This document shows, piece by piece, positions 12,230 to 21,279 of a stretch of DNA of 64,000 nt (positions within the stretch are counted from its first letter, which is position 1; every line of letters begins with the position of its first letter). The notes under the pieces are model-generated. The model saw only the letters and a program-made list of their open reading frames with translations, ran no database searches and was not told where the DNA came from. Source of the DNA: Dermanyssus gallinae (lineage: Eukaryota > Arthropoda > Arachnida > Mesostigmata > Dermanyssidae); the NCBI GenBank assembly GCA_003439945.1, contig QVRM01003901.1, positions 2,007,501 to 2,071,500 of the forward strand, given 5' to 3'. Position numbers and translations under genes: made by a program.

Positions 12230-12471
12230 TAGCAGTGAGAGTAGCAAGGCCACGGACGATTGTTGTTGTATTACATAATTAAAATATTAGTAACTATAAC
12301 ACCTGTATCTATTAATAATATTATTAATTATTATTACTCTTGTTGGTTAGCGTACTTGGTTCTCCTTCTTATTATTACGTTAAGTGGCCATCAAAACTCA
12401 AGCAATAGTACAGAGAAGTTTTAAATATTATATAATTCATATATTAGTAATTGTGACGCCTGTGTCTATTC

Positions 12472-12511
<40 letters not shown>
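12230..12511 (+). mobile_element. Two stacked 3' tails of an RLE retrotransposon ending in TAA repeats
   Basis: The unit at 12380-12511 matches the 3' UTR of the RLE element that ends at 33060. It shares GTTAAGTGG versus GTTGAGTGG, then ACTCAAGCAATA, then ATATTAGTAATTGTGA versus ATATTGATAATTGTGA, in the same order. It runs into a (TAA)n of about 38 bp. A second, more decayed unit at 12275-12350 repeats the last part (ATATTAGTAACTATAACACC) and also runs into an imperfect TAA/ATT tract. These look like extremely 5'-truncated copies that landed in the same TAA-rich site. The order of insertion is inferred. Confidence 0.6.
12473..12511. repeat. (TAA)n microsatellite
   Basis: About 12 AAT units, directly downstream of a retrotransposon 3' tail. 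Confidence 0.95.
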
Positions 12512-12756
12512 AATTATTTTTTATTGTCATCACCAGTTAAGTGGTATTTGTGCTGCAGGCCGTTTAAAGAGGCGAGCATCGACTGTTGTGTCAACATGAA
12601 TCAATTAACTACAACTCCCCACCTAGCTATGGCCAAGCCCTTCTTTTCTTCCGCCCCTTCCGCGTTCTATACCAACAATAGCCGATACGCTGGCTCTCCT
12701 AAATGCGAAAATAAATGCATATTATGCATGTATGCATGGATGATTGTATCTACATG

Positions 12757-12759
<3 letters not shown>

Positions 12760-12806
<47 letters not shown>

Positions 12807-12808
12807 TA
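12760..12808. repeat. (TA)n microsatellite
   Basis: About 48 bp of TA repeats with one CA interruption. Confidence 0.95.
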
Positions 12809-12849
12809 TGACGAACCATAGGGAAAGCCCTACAAAATAGTCATAGCGA

Positions 12850-13770
12850 TAGGCGGGCAGGCCCCAAAAGTTATACTGCCAGACACAGAAGTCGTACACA
12901 TTTCAAACAAATTCTTTCCACAACATGCACATTTTAATAGAGAAACATACGCAAGAATAGGGACACCCTGAGAAGAAGAGGAGTTCCCGCCTATCACACA
13001 GACAGCGGAGAGGCTCAAACCACGGACGTCTCCGGAACCCGACGGCATTCTGCCTATGGCGGTGAAGATGTTCTTTAAGGAACACCCGGAGATAGTAACG
13101 ACAGTTTTTACCAAGGCGATGGCAAGTGGAAGCACCCTAGCGAAAAGGTATAAGGCAATTATAGAAGACAGACTTGGGGCGTTTGCGGAACAGTATGGTC
13201 TTCTATCGTCCAACCAATACGGATCTCGCAAGACAGGATCAGTTCTCACAGCAATACAACGAATTACTTCACGAGTTGCTTCACGGTTGGCCTATATACA
13301 AAGGAAAGCTCCTTGTGGCAGTCTTTCTGGATGTCACGATCGCATTTAACACTCTGCCGTGGAAACGGATTTTAGACACCCTGGTGAGAAAAGCGGTTTC
13401 TCTCTTTCTTGTATGAGCCGTCTCGGGAAACTTGAAAAACAGAAGAGTTTTTAACGGCACACTGGAGATAGACATGACGGCAGGAGTTCCACAAGGGCCA
13501 ATCCAAGGCCCCCTGCTCTAGAACAAAACATACGACGACGTCCTGAGACAGCAAGATCTCTAACATGGAGTGAAGATGATTGCGTACGCGGATGACTTAG
13601 CCGTAATTACTCAAGGAAACACAGAGGAAGATCTTAAACTAAAGACAAATATGGATGTTTTATGTTCAAAAAATATGGATGGAAACAAGTGAACTTGCCC
13701 GAAAAGGAGCCATCCTCCTGACAGGGAGGCAAAGTGTAGACAGCAACAGAATGAAACTGATGGTGGAAAT
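12850..13770 (+). pseudogene. Decayed R1/LOA-like reverse transcriptase
   Basis: Translated pieces keep the RT order. SPEPDGILPMAVK near 13035-13070 matches the K-S-PGPDGI finger motif. AVFLDVTIAFNTLPW near 13318-13365 is motif A. AGVPQGPIQGPLL near 13480-13518 is motif B, and MIAYADDLAVI near 13575-13607 is the catalytic YADD. Frameshifts occur near 13260-13320, and stop codons follow motif B, so it is dead. The motif style (VPQG...GPLLWN, YADDLAV) resembles R1-group elements. No endonuclease or ORF1 was seen. Confidence 0.75.
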
Positions 13771-14349
13771 AAATATATATATTTGCTCTTTGTCGGGGGT
13801 GGCCGCAGTGCTTTCTTCTTGAGATTACTGGATCAGGCCACTTCCAGTTATCATCGACCTTGTGCGGTGGTTGTTTTTGTTTCGACAACAAATTATACAA
13901 TTCTTCTTACTCTCAAAAGACCAGGACTCGTGGTTCCTGAAGAGAACCTCTGCAAGGGCTTGGCTTGTCAGGGACGTTCCCAGCCTAAATTCCGAGTAAG
14001 TAGCTGTCGCTCAGCATTAAAAAAGCCAGCACTAAGGACATATAAACACATATTATTATGTGAATAATTTCTCTAGGATCTCTCTTGCACGTGCGCACGG
14101 CATAATGGGAAGTCAGCTTTGCCTGCGAATGCGATGTATGTAATGCTGGAAGCAGCTATCGTGGTCCGTTAGCAGTTGCCTGAGTGAATAGATGGGCGAC
14201 CCGTGTTTACGGCTGTACCATTTTTTTAAGATCAGGGAGCATTGATATTGTCCAGTATTTAGTACGGATAAGTAGTCTGAAACTCTGCGCTTATTAGAGC
14301 ACTCACCAAACACGTCATTCCGAGGCTACAGCTGTCAAATCTGGGCGGG
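13771..14349. other. Unassigned sequence
   Basis: No recognisable feature in this stretch of about 580 bp. Confidence 0.4.
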
Positions 14350-14366
14350 TATATATATATATATAT
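14350..14366. repeat. Short (TA)n at the 5' side of an RLE element
   Basis: Seventeen bp of alternating A/T just before the truncated RLE element. Confidence 0.8.
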
Positions 14367-14444
14367 TTATACTGGCAAAATACATGAAGCACGCCGGGCG
14401 TCTTTGTTAAAACCGCAGTAAAATGGGTCCTAAAAACCCATCTG

Positions 14445-15944
14445 GTGCTGAACACGGCCAAATGCGAGGTGTTCGCTCCGGGGACAGACCCAGACGATCC
14501 CTCATTGAGGGCCTTGCTCGAGCTGCTACCGGGGTGTAGAGTCGTGGCTGACCACGAAATAAACCTTCTTGGCGCACCGGTTCTGCCCTCTGCGCTGCCG
14601 GGACAACTCGACCCCTTGATGGACAGATTGTGGGCGATGCAGGAACGTCTACCGCTTGTTGGAGCCCACCAGGGACTCTACCTGCTTCGCTCGTCGTTCT
14701 CCGCGTGCCGCATCGTACATATTTTACGGTCCATAGACTGCTCAGGCGATTTGAACCATCTTCTCCAACCATTCGACGACCAGGTGGTGGAGGCCCTACA
14801 GACAGTGCTGAGTCTAAACTTACGACCACGAGAGGTGCGCCAGGCGGCCCTCCCCACGTCCATGGGCGGCCTTGGTCTCCCCTCAGCTCGATCCTTGGCG
14901 GGCCCGGCCGTGGCTGCCTCGATGCATGCTACGTCGGATAATGTCCAGCGCCTGCTCCCGCCGGCGGCTCAGGCAATGTTCGAGGCGGCTCGTGACGATA
15001 TGGCGACTGGACTTCAAGCTTCATCGCCTGGTCCCGATAGACTAGCCTGCCAGAGGGCCTGGGCCGAGAAGGCTCACGAAGCTTCGCTTAGTTCGCTGCT
15101 TGAAGAATGCAGGGATGACCAGGACAAGGCACGCCTTTTAGCTGTCGCTCGCCCAGGAGCAAGCGACTGGTTGCATGCACTACCCGCTGACTCACTGGGT
15201 ACCCGCCTTGATGACCAATCCACCCGGATATGCGTTGGCCTTAGATTGGGGGCTGATTTGGTTGAGCCACACAGATGCTCTTGTGGCGAGCCCATTGGGC
15301 GACTCGCCAGACACGGCCTGTCTTGCGCTCACGCAGCGGGCCGGCGCCCAAGACACACTGCCCTCAATGAAATGCTTGCAAGATCGTTGCGGAGGGCGGG
15401 GATTCCGTGCGTCCTGGAACCACCTGGGCTTTCAAGAGACGACGGTAAGCGCCCCGACGGTATGACTTTGATACCCTTCTATAAGGGTCGTTCCCTGGTG
15501 TGGGATGCGACGGTGACCGACTCTCTGACCCCTTCCCTTGTCGGTCCCGGCGCGTCCCGCCCGGGGACTGCCGTTACGCGAGCTGAGACCTCAAAGATGA
15601 GAAAGTATGCGGACCTAAGTCGGGCGCACCACTTTTCGCCATTCGCGTTCGAGACGATGGGTGGCCCTGGGCCCCTCACGGTAACATTGATCTCTCGGGT
15701 TGGCGACGCATTACGGCAGGCGACAATGGACAAGAGGGCGCACGCCTCTTGTCCGTGCGCCCTCTTGTCCATAGGGCGCACGGGCCTATGGACCCCGTGC
15801 GCCCTATGGACGCACGGGGTCCCTCCTCACCTACCTATCCAAAGAGGTAACGCGACCTCAGTGCTCGGAACTATGAGAGACTGGATGGACCCGGACCTTC
15901 GTGCCAGGGGGCGAGCAGGACTTCCTCACGGGCATGAGCGATAG
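14445..15944 (+). CDS. RLE retrotransposon protein, C-terminal half (RT thumb, CCHC, endonuclease)
   Basis: A 499-codon frame without stops, also open a little upstream of the first Met (VFVKTAVKWVLKTHLVLN), so the Met is arbitrary. LNTAKCEVF near the start equals the LELNPAKCE segment just after YLDD in relatives. CSCGEPIG from residue 278 followed by RHGLSC is the zinc knuckle. KRPDGMTL has its catalytic D at residue 338, and LVWDATVTD has D354, which is the RLE core. SKMRKYADL supplies the downstream Lys/Tyr. Near residues 427-465 the expected sequence is replaced by residues encoded in a set of hairpins (15726-15822), after which IQRGNATSVLGTM returns to the family pattern. The frame stays open through this change. 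Confidence 0.8.
   Translation: MLNTAKCEVFAPGTDPDDPSLRALLELLPGCRVVADHEINLLGAPVLPSALPGQLDPLMDRLWAMQERLPLVGAHQGLYLLRSSFSACRIVHILRSIDCSGDLNHLLQPFDDQVVEALQTVLSLNLRPREVRQAALPTSMGGLGLPSARSLAGPAVAASMHATSDNVQRLLPPAAQAMFEAARDDMATGLQASSPGPDRLACQRAWAEKAHEASLSSLLEECRDDQDKARLLAVARPGASDWLHALPADSLGTRLDDQSTRICVGLRLGADLVEPHRCSCGEPIGRLARHGLSCAHAAGRRPRHTALNEMLARSLRRAGIPCVLEPPGLSRDDGKRPDGMTLIPFYKGRSLVWDATVTDSLTPSLVGPGASRPGTAVTRAETSKMRKYADLSRAHHFSPFAFETMGGPGPLTVTLISRVGDALRQATMDKRAHASCPCALLSIGRTGLWTPCALWTHGVPPHLPIQRGNATSVLGTMRDWMDPDLRARGRAGLPHGHER
15726..15822. repeat. Chain of three overlapping perfect hairpins with 9-nt loops
   Basis: Arms 15726-15744 and 15754-15772 (19 nt) are perfectly inverted around a 9-nt loop. 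Arms 15769-15784 and 15794-15809 (16 nt) are perfectly inverted around a 9-nt loop. Arms 15790-15801 and 15811-15822 (12 nt) are perfectly inverted around a 9-nt loop. Each right arm provides the start of the next left arm. Inferred cause: repeated hairpin-primed template switching. An assembly or cloning artefact is the alternative. Confidence 0.9.
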
Positions 15945-16042
15945 AGCGACTACGGCGCGCAGAATAAGCAACTAGGTCGACGAGCAGCAACGCCGTGAAG
16001 CATTTTATATATTCTTCTAAATTATAATGAAATAAAGCATCG

Positions 16043-17529
16043 AAAACCCCAGAAAATCCAGCCGTCCTTTTTGTTTCAGAATACTGTCTTCTCGAGATTA
16101 CTTTATCTGGCCACGCTCTCTTATCAAGGCTTAAGGCTGCTTGACTCTGTGCAGCGAATATTTTTGGCTCTGAGAAAAATTTGCATTGGGTTTTTTGAAG
16201 CCAGTTCTTTTACTCTTAGGCAAATAGCATGATGCTATTTAGTACAGATGCTAAGAGATGGCACCGAGAGCCGGTTTCTCATCTGGTCAGCAGGAACATT
16301 TTTTGTAGCCTTTGTGCTGCTTTTGTACCCATGGATACGAAGCGATGCCTAGCAGTTACCGTTCCCTGGGCGTGGGGGGGAGGCAGGTGTTAGTGGGTTT
16401 GTGGTGACGCATGCACATCGCGATTCCCGTAAACCCGTATATTAATGCTGAGAGATTTGAGAAGAAAAAAAAGCCTTTATGCTGCATAGCGTACATGATG
16501 TGTCCCTGTGAGAGTCCTATCCAGAATCACGCCCGGATACTAAACCACAGGTTGGTGTTACTGGGTGTCTTTTCAGGAGCAAGTTTAGATTCGGTGGAGG
16601 GCGCTTCAGGCCGTTTAAAGGAATTGCTTCCTCCTTTTGTGGAGTCAATTTGAGACCTGGCGTTTGGAGGTATTGTCGTGTATGCACCAGGGCTCTGTTG
16701 GACGTCTCATCAAGTAGATCCTTGACACGGGCGGCAACGATCGGGCCAAATCGTCTGCGTAGACCACGGAATAAACTCTCAAGGAGATGTAGTAATCGAA
16801 GTGATCTCTTCGCGAGAGCCAACTAGAAGTCTAGGAGCTCCACTGTAGCTTATAGTTATTCTTCAATGCTTAGGATAGTATCTGCTAGTGAGAATTTTAT
16901 CTCTCATGAGTTTGAATAACCTTAGGTAGATTTTTAGAAGTAAAAACACTACTTGCGAGGGGACCACCTTTGGGCCCTGTGCTTTCCTAGCTTTTCATAT
17001 GCGTTTGGCCAAAAATCGAATGTCTTGGATGAAGATTGTTTCGAAGGTAAGGTCTAAAACTTCCGCAAAAAGTCCGGTTCCGCCTAATTTAATTGCCTTA
17101 CGTAAGGCTCTTTGTGCTGCCCTGTACTCTTCGTATAATTAGGAAGTTCTAGCTGGTGCCGTGCTCTGCAGTGAGTGCCTATCCGCCGCATAGGTGAAAG
17201 ATCCTTCGCGTTTTGGCAATCTGGCTATTCCAACAGTAGCATAGATTTTCATATGCTTTGTCGCCTGTTCAAAGCTCTACGGGGTATAAAAAGCTGATGG
17301 AATCGCGGGTAGGCCTAGACGGAAACTCCAGCATTAAAGGAGGCCTTATTAGTGGCCTTACCCATCACTCTCATCCCTCACCTTCACTTGACTCCATCAT
17401 ATCCCAAGATAGTGTAAAATGTGAAAAACAAGATCATAGGAGAACACCTTTGGTGGAACGGTCTGCTGCAGAGAATTTCTATCAAAAAGGCGACAAAGTA
17501 GATAGTGGCAATGTTAAACAATAATTCAT
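16043..17529. other. Mostly unassigned; possible retroelement scrap on the minus strand
   Basis: On the minus strand near 16785-16822 the sequence reads LALAKRSLRLLHLL, similar to LALAKRSLHCLS at the C-terminus of the APE element that ends at 17594. This suggests a second small relic spanning about 16400-16830. The rest shows no recognisable feature. Confidence 0.3.
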
Positions 17530-17593
17530 CATCTTATTTATTTCACTCATATTGAGTATGCATATAACATAGATAATTATATAGATTATACAA

Positions 17594-18317
17594 TTATATA
17601 GTCAGCTGCTCGCGGCATGTTATTCGAGAGAGGCAGTGCAGCGATCTCTTCGCAAGGGCCAGGCAGGCAGATGCATGAAACTTCGTACACGCCTGAGAGC
17701 ACAGTCGACAGAGGCACTCCGTGTACTCCTCGTGGAAGCTCGTATTCGAACAGACCAGGTGATGATAGCCATGAACTATATATCTGGTATAGACATGGCG
17801 ATTGTCACATGCAAGACCAGACCAGAGGTGAGAGGCACTGAAAATATCCAGGTCTCCAACCTCTCGTCGGGCTTGTTCAACTTTATTTTCCCATTCTGAG
17901 ATAAAGCTCTCGAGTGGTACTGTACGCGGCGTCTTCAATCTTAATCGAATTATACCAACAACCGGTGCACAGCCAGACATAAGGTACACAAAGCGGCTCC
18001 TTGCCCGCATTGACAGGCAAAGTACCCGCTTCATGTACATTGTGAAACACCTTTCAAGCAAACCAAAGTTTGCCCGGGTGAGGTGTTCCCATATTCTGTC
18101 AAGACCATACATCAGCGTTGGAAACAATCTTGAGGTAGAAAAGTGCCACTGCCGTCGGGGCCGACAGTCGCCGGACGTCGCCTACCTCTCCATAAAGAGA
18201 GATTAGAGCTGTGCGCACTGTTTCGACGATGTGAGCAGTGAAGGTCGTCCCAGTATAATGAAGCCGAAGCCCCAATACCGGAAAGAGTTGACGAATTCTA
18301 AGGATTGGCCGCCGCAA
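17594..18317 (-). pseudogene. C-terminal part of APE element ORF2, frameshifted
   Basis: The end of the ORF2 protein continues in two other frames. 18317-18099 encodes PILRIRQLFPVLGLRL onward, and 18127-17594 encodes MFPTLMYGLDRIWEHL onward. The latter includes a zinc knuckle CRLCSQACTKFHASAC and ends LSRITCREQLTI. Two frameshifts in about 200 bp separate it from the RT frame, so this copy cannot make a full ORF2 protein. Confidence 0.7.
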
Positions 18318-20581
18318 CGTATAACGTCTTTAGCAGCCAATCGACCTCCTCTTCTGAAATTTATAGCCTTGGTCTTCATGGCGTTTATCTCGAGCCCCCT
18401 TGAGACAAGGAACACCTCCGCCAGAGAAGTGATGCGCTTGATGGCACCCAGGTCGTGATGGGCGACCACTATGTCATCTGCGTACATCACAACTGTGGCC
18501 TTCTGGAACTCCCGTCGAATATGATCGACAAAATCAGCAAGCAGTAGAGTGAAGGAGACGCAGCTCAATGGGTCGCCTTGCGGGGTTCTCACATTTTGCC
18601 TTACCTGCAACACTTCCTGCTCACCTTGCACCAGTAAGGTGTCCTCATCAAAGAAGCTCGAAATTACGCTCAGAAGAGAGCCACCAACCCCTGCGTATCG
18701 GAATGACTTCACCAGGAGATCTCGAGGTGCTTTGTCGAAGGCTTTGACGCAGTCTATAAAGACTGCATACAAATGACCTCCGGGTTTTGCCACAGGTCGC
18801 TCTATCTCTGACTGAAGCACATGGATTGCATCACGCGTTCCTCGACCTCTTCTAAAGCCGAATTGCTCCGGTGGAAGGGTCTGGTCGACAACGTACTCGA
18901 TCCGTTTTATAACCAATTTACAGAAGATCTTCTTCAGCGTCCTTCCAGACGCTATACCGCGGTATAAGTTTGGGTCTCGTCTGTCATCGCCATGCTTGCC
19001 CTTAAATAAAAGAGAAAGCCTGGATGTATGCCAGACTCGTGGCATTTGTCCCGTCTTCATGATCTCGTTGAAGAAATCACAAAGATGGTTTGCCAAGAGT
19101 GGCTCAGACTGCACCCAGTGTTCATAGTACACCTGGTCTGGTCCCGCACTCTTTCCTCTCGAAAGAGAGTGCAGAACCTGACTTACTTCTTCTACCTCAA
19201 AGGGCAGATTCATAGTCTCCTGCTCCAATGTTAGCGGGTGCTCAATCATTGGAGCCAGGCGTACCGTCTCGCAGTTATATAGAAGACCGGTCAGGTGACT
19301 CGTTACCTGTTCGTCGCTGAGCAGGTGGTTCGCCCCCCTACGAGGTCGTACAACGTAGGCTGAGGGCTTGCGTTCTGCTCTTTCAAGCAGTCGAATTTCC
19401 TCCCGCCTAGCGTATTCACGCTTGTGCTCAAGGCATAGCTTTATATAAGCTTTTCTACTGTTGAAGTAGTCAAGCCTGCGTCTGGCTAGCAGCTGCGGTG
19501 GTGCCTCTACCCTCGCTTGGCGCAAGAGCTCGAGCACCCCACGGTGGGCGAGATAGCAAGCTTGAGAAAACCACTGTCGTGATTTCCTCTGCCCCGGTCT
19601 CTTCCACTTGACTGCACTTCTCATGGTTCTCTCTAGCAGTTCACAGCAAGTATCCACATCACAGCCCACCTCGAGGCTATCAACCTCTAAAAGTGAAAGG
19701 TCAACATGCCTCGTGGCAACCAGGTGTGGATCCCCTCGCTGTCTGAACCAAATATCTGGAATATTCGCGACTGCTGACACCGGTAGGTGCTTCCTTGCAG
19801 CCACCTCGAGAACATCGAAGCTTTTTACTTCGCCATCGACAAGGTTGTGAAACAGTAGGTCAATGGTGCTGCTTCCGTTATGACTTATATACGTGTGGTC
19901 TTCACGTGCATTTGCACATCTCAGACCAAAGTATTCCATCAACTGGAGCAGCACCTCTCCTTTATCGTTAGTAGCCCCACCATCAATTCGGGCATTGAAG
20001 TCGCCACCGACGATGGTTGGCATAGACAGGTCGAAACCTGATATACCAGAACTCACCGTGTCAGCGACCTCTGCCGAGTCAAGTTGTGGGGGGAGGTAGA
20101 AGACGGCTATGTTCACCCTCATAGACGAGAGGCCTACACAGAAATCGTTCTTCCTCACACATTGCGCCGGCGGTAAACATTTATGTAGGTAGATTGATAA
20201 TCCACCCACTGGTCTACCACGACCTCCAGCAGGTAGAACTGCCAGCTGGTGGAACCCTCGCATATTATTGATATGCAGTTCCTCCCGCTGGTAGGTCTCT
20301 GTAAGGAGTGCAATGTCCACCGACGTAAACATGTCAACTGGCGCTAGGTCTATTGCTCCTCTTAGTCCCTCACAGTTCCAGAGGAAGTAGCCGTAGAGAC
20401 CTAGTAGTCTCCACGTTAGCATCTCTAGGTCTGTGTAGTCACTTGCGAAGAGCCGGACCGCCAGGCGCGATAAAGCTTTCCATGACCATTTTCTAGTAGG
20501 GAGCACCACCAGCCCAACGACGAAATAGGATACCTTTAGGCCAGAATTCACTCTTGCTGCACTTTGCGTACTCGCCGTCAC
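18203..20581 (-). CDS. ORF2: APE endonuclease plus reverse transcriptase
   Basis: A 792-codon frame. The endonuclease spans about residues 65-275, with N69 (WNCEG), E95 (LLTETY), GGDFNARI at 192-199, SSTID at 237-241 and KHLPV at 264-268 in place of the usual SDH box. The RT has KSAGPDQV at 477-484, AVFIDCVKAFD with D610, TPQGDPLS at 666-673, and YADD at 700-703. The catalytic set looks complete except for the variant SDH box. The frame loses homology after about residue 770, where a frameshift leads to the downstream pieces. ORF2 proteins nick DNA and reverse transcribe their own RNA at the nick. Confidence 0.88.
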   Translation of the reverse strand: MTASTQSAARVNSGLKVSYFVVGLVVLPTRKWSWKALSRLAVRLFASDYTDLEMLTWRLLGLYGYFLWNCEGLRGAIDLAPVDMFTSVDIALLTETYQREELHINNMRGFHQLAVLPAGGRGRPVGGLSIYLHKCLPPAQCVRKNDFCVGLSSMRVNIAVFYLPPQLDSAEVADTVSSGISGFDLSMPTIVGGDFNARIDGGATNDKGEVLLQLMEYFGLRCANAREDHTYISHNGSSTIDLLFHNLVDGEVKSFDVLEVAARKHLPVSAVANIPDIWFRQRGDPHLVATRHVDLSLLEVDSLEVGCDVDTCCELLERTMRSAVKWKRPGQRKSRQWFSQACYLAHRGVLELLRQARVEAPPQLLARRRLDYFNSRKAYIKLCLEHKREYARREEIRLLERAERKPSAYVVRPRRGANHLLSDEQVTSHLTGLLYNCETVRLAPMIEHPLTLEQETMNLPFEVEEVSQVLHSLSRGKSAGPDQVYYEHWVQSEPLLANHLCDFFNEIMKTGQMPRVWHTSRLSLLFKGKHGDDRRDPNLYRGIASGRTLKKIFCKLVIKRIEYVVDQTLPPEQFGFRRGRGTRDAIHVLQSEIERPVAKPGGHLYAVFIDCVKAFDKAPRDLLVKSFRYAGVGGSLLSVISSFFDEDTLLVQGEQEVLQVRQNVRTPQGDPLSCVSFTLLLADFVDHIRREFQKATVVMYADDIVVAHHDLGAIKRITSLAEVFLVSRGLEINAMKTKAINFRRGGRLAAKDVIRCGGQSLEFVNSFRYWGFGFIILGRPSLLTSSKQCAQL

Positions 20582-20981
20582 CCAGCACTACACAGAACAC
20601 GGCATCATTTCCCTGCGTCCGCATTTTAAATACTGCCTTTACAGAAATGCTCCTGTTAACGAGCCATGTGTGTAGGCTGACAGCTGACGTTTTCGCCGCC
20701 AGCCGTGCTACTCTCAGCGCGCTGAACCTGCCTGGCCCAGCATACACTTCAAGATCTCCTACTCCATCAGCTGCACTGCCTTTCTGCATACGATGCTTTG
20801 TTTTGCCGCTGTTAAACAATAATAAAAAGCGATGCGGAAGGTTTCTTCCAAAAAGCAACCACATGAAGAAACTGAAGCAAGTAAAATACGGCACATATAC
20901 GCTAGCAAAATAATAAAATTGTGAGTAGGACACATTAACAATGGCGATAATCTTGGCGAGACAAGTTCGACGTGGCACCAA
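20493..20981 (-). CDS. ORF1 C-terminal part of the APE element
   Basis: A 162-codon frame upstream of ORF2, overlapping its start by about 90 nt in a different frame. The last 90 residues (GDLEVYAGPGRFSALR to FWPKGILFRRW) look like the C-terminal domain of ORF1 RNA-binding proteins in this group, where an FWP-G-RR ending is common. The first 60 residues are hydrophobic and probably not part of the protein. ORF1 is 5' truncated. Confidence 0.5.
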   Translation of the reverse strand: MVPRRTCLAKIIAIVNVSYSQFYYFASVYVPYFTCFSFFMWLLFGRNLPHRFLLLFNSGKTKHRMQKGSAADGVGDLEVYAGPGRFSALRVARLAAKTSAVSLHTWLVNRSISVKAVFKMRTQGNDAVFCVVLGDGEYAKCSKSEFWPKGILFRRWAGGAPY

Positions 20982-21279
20982 GGTACATACGGCTACCTAC
21001 GGTCTCGAATAAGAAAAAGCAAGAAGAATAAAATAATGTTTTTACATGCGAGGTAAAGGAGAAATCAAGTAAGGTAAAAACACCGTTATTTAATCGAAAG
21101 GGAAGACCCAAATTTACAGAAATTACAACAAATAGTTTCTTTAAACTCGCAGACTCACACACCAATCATTTGTGCTATGCGCCACGAGGCAGTAAGACAG
21201 ACGGTACTGCTCCTGCCTTCTGCAGGCTACCTGCCTTGAGGGATCACGTGCTGAATTGTTTTAGTGAAAAGCTGAGGCT

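Larger units (their letters stand above)
14367..16042 (+). mobile_element. 5'-truncated RLE-type non-LTR retrotransposon
   Basis: Its protein is a close relative of the element at 38163-42818. The copy begins at or just after a (TA)n and lacks nearly all of the RT domain. The 3' UTR ends with ATTATAATGAAATAAAG, comparable to ATTATACGGAAATAAAC at the 3' end of the 42.8-kb copy. No TA array follows the 3' end here. G+C is clearly higher than in the surroundings. Confidence 0.75.
17530..20985 (-). mobile_element. APE-type non-LTR retrotransposon, nearly complete but broken
   Basis: It has two overlapping reading frames (ORF1 end, then ORF2), followed by a C-terminal zinc-knuckle part in other frames and a 3' UTR ending near 17530 with an ATAAATAAG-like tail. 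The ORF2 order is apurinic-like endonuclease, then reverse transcriptase, then CCHC. Relatives in this window lie at 44012-46150 and 53232-54430, which share the post-RT pattern YG...WEHL...LKRVL. The exact clade (I, L2 or similar) cannot be settled by eye. Confidence 0.8.

Noticed and set aside
14407..14829. 140-codon minus-strand frame and similar antisense frames
   Set aside because: They lie antisense to well-supported RT/RLE frames in G+C-rich DNA and have no motif.
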